Assembly: GCA_951640165.1 (NCBI GenBank)
Contig: OX621252.1
Span: 14,033,934 to 14,097,933 of the forward strand
From: Pseudoips prasinana
Taxonomy: Eukaryota; Arthropoda; Insecta; Lepidoptera; Nolidae
DNA length: 64,000 bases
Direction: 5' to 3'
A model generated the notes under the pieces. The model was given only the letters and a program-made list of their open reading frames with translations, was not told the origin of the DNA and ran no database searches. Every line of letters begins with the position of its first letter. Position 1 is the first letter of the stretch. Position numbers and translations under genes: made by a program. This document shows, piece by piece, positions 62,247 through 64,000 of the stretch.

Positions 62247-64000
62247 ATATGGCAGCATGAAATCGCAGTAATCGTCCAGTCAAAGTGCTAATGTGATGTC
62301 GATGTTCAAGTTTTTAAAATTGTATTTTGCAAGATCAACACATAAATCCTTGCAATGCCATGAAAAATCGCCGTGATCTGTCGCTACGTGGCGCTTATCA
62401 CTTATTTGCCAATATTAAGTTTAATGATAAAAATAAGTAGGGACCATGCGGTCACCGTTGTACGGTTCTCATAATAACCTCCTGGATTATGATAACAAAC
62501 ATGTCTGTTCACTAAGGAGTAAGGTTAAGTAATTCGGTGCTACCTTTCGTGGTCGTCAATATCAATAACAAGTAGTAAATGTCAAATACTGAGAGAATAA
62601 CAACATAGCAGTATTTATTACGAGAACGTTATGAGTTACTCAATATATACATTTTCAACTTTATCTTTTTTATAGAAAAGTTCAAAAATGTTGCAGAGCG
62701 TTTTGATAGCGACGATCGGGAGACATTTTAAGCAATTGGGTCGCTGTTCCTGAAAATATATCACTTAGGACTGTATGTGGCATTTGTCAACAAATGTCAA
62801 ATGATTTGACGTGAGCTCAAGTGGTAGCGCTGGGTAGTGGCATACCGTAGTGGTTTTTCGTGCCATTTCAACTATATAGTTTTAAAACGACCCCATCATT
62901 AGATTTAATATACATAGTTAAAATATTGAATGATATGAATCTTTCCAAATTGCGTTCACGTATATACACCGCCTTGTTTTTTAAGAAATTGTAAATGTAT
63001 AATATATTGGAAAGTCACATTCAAGAAATATGCACATCTTAAACAGAGAAGTGCAAATTTTTGATAATAATACAAAACAGATTTTACGATCCATTTTTTA
63101 TGTCCTCGAAATCCATTTTCAGGGAAAAGATGTTGCAGCAAAGTTAAATTAAAAATAAATGTTTTTTAACAGGCAATGGATTCCTAAATTTATATTAATA
63201 ATTGTTTGGACTGTATAGACGATATGTTATTCTTATAATTAGTATAACTACAATAAATTAATTAGTGTCAAATTGGATCACGGATTCGGAAGCGTTGTAT
63301 TTATTAGCTTGATCATAATAACAATACATATTTATCGTGATGTGAAATGTAATCGCTTCGTTGCGGCGATGAAGCAATATAGATCTACCTTTATCTATCC
63401 AAATTTATATACTTGTTACGGTTAAACTGATTAAGACCGTAATTATTATTAATAATAATGACGTTATATTAATAATAAACCGGAATTTGGAACAACAGCA
63501 GATGAATCTATTCATTAAATATAAACTCCTCCAAATTAATTTCTAAAGTGATGTGTCTCTACTATTTGTCTTTAAAGGCCTTTTTACTCATTGTTGACAC
63601 TGTTATGGTGGAGTTACGACTTACATATATATGTAAGTCGCAATATTTCCATCTCAGATCTCTTGTCATCCGAGATCTCACTTTTGCGCTTCAAAGAATT
63701 ATGATAACATACCTGATTTATTGACTGTTTAATTTTTTGTCAACACCAAGGGAGTGCAATATTAATTATCTATTTTTATTAATAATAATGGAGGAGCTTA
63801 TTTCAGACACTAATGTTTTCTTACTTGGTTATGATATAGGTTAGAACTGTGATCGACCAACCACAGAACGAACGGACAAATCAAATTAATCACGAAACTC
63901 TAATGTATAGGTAGCTAATATTTATAATTGTCCCTAAAACGCTTGTAACTTAATCCTGAAAAGTTTAAATTCCACCCGAATTGAAAAATCTAATTTTAAA
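62247..64000. other. 3' flank, no gene recognised
   Basis: AT-rich intergenic DNA. The only clear structure is a perfect 24-bp palindrome at 63617-63640 (CGACTTACATAT and complement). Confidence 0.45.

Overview
The window is nuclear DNA of a moth or butterfly. It is AT-rich, has spliced genes with GT-AG introns, and is full of repeats typical of Lepidoptera: tRNA-derived SINEs, short Helitrons ending in CTAG, CR1/RTE-type 3' tails, mariners and many MITEs. The species cannot be named from sequence alone.

The one clear host gene runs on the + strand from about 11257 to 62246. It encodes the insect member of the kinectin / ribosome-binding protein 1 (p180) family, an ER-anchored coiled-coil protein. 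I resolve 20 coding exons (11282..62094) whose phases all agree, giving 999 codons plus a stop. Landmarks are an N-terminal membrane anchor followed by the family signature TSYEEA, lysine-rich segments, a long coiled coil, and a C-terminal region alignable with vertebrate kinectin. Exon 16 carries about eight copies of a ten-residue KQELAKAEQ-type repeat, a likely lineage-specific expansion. The last exon (six codons) is the least certain. A possible small two-exon gene of unknown function lies on the - strand at 8875-9375, divergent from it.

Layout. 1-8.2 kb: a retrotransposon graveyard, with two related I-group LINE fragments encoding RNase H, one CR1/L2-like reverse transcriptase fragment, an RTE tail, and a tandem-plus-inverted repeat at 5.5-6.6 kb. 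8.2-11.2 kb: intergenic and promoter-side DNA. 11.3-22.7 kb: exons 1-5, with MITEs, a head-to-tail Helitron pair and SINE pieces in the introns. 22.7-35.5 kb: one 12.8-kb intron holding an intact mariner, a Harbinger-like foldback MITE, a full-length LINE with two open frames, and a DD41D Tc1/mariner derivative with terminal inverted repeats of about 620 bp. 35.5-62.1 kb: exons 6-20 with smaller insertions, several within 20 bp of splice sites. 62.2-64 kb: 3' flank with no gene recognised.

No prokaryotic features, CRISPR arrays, rRNA or convincing functional tRNA genes are present. The transposons share no pathway with the host gene; they mostly inflate its introns, and a few may affect its splicing.
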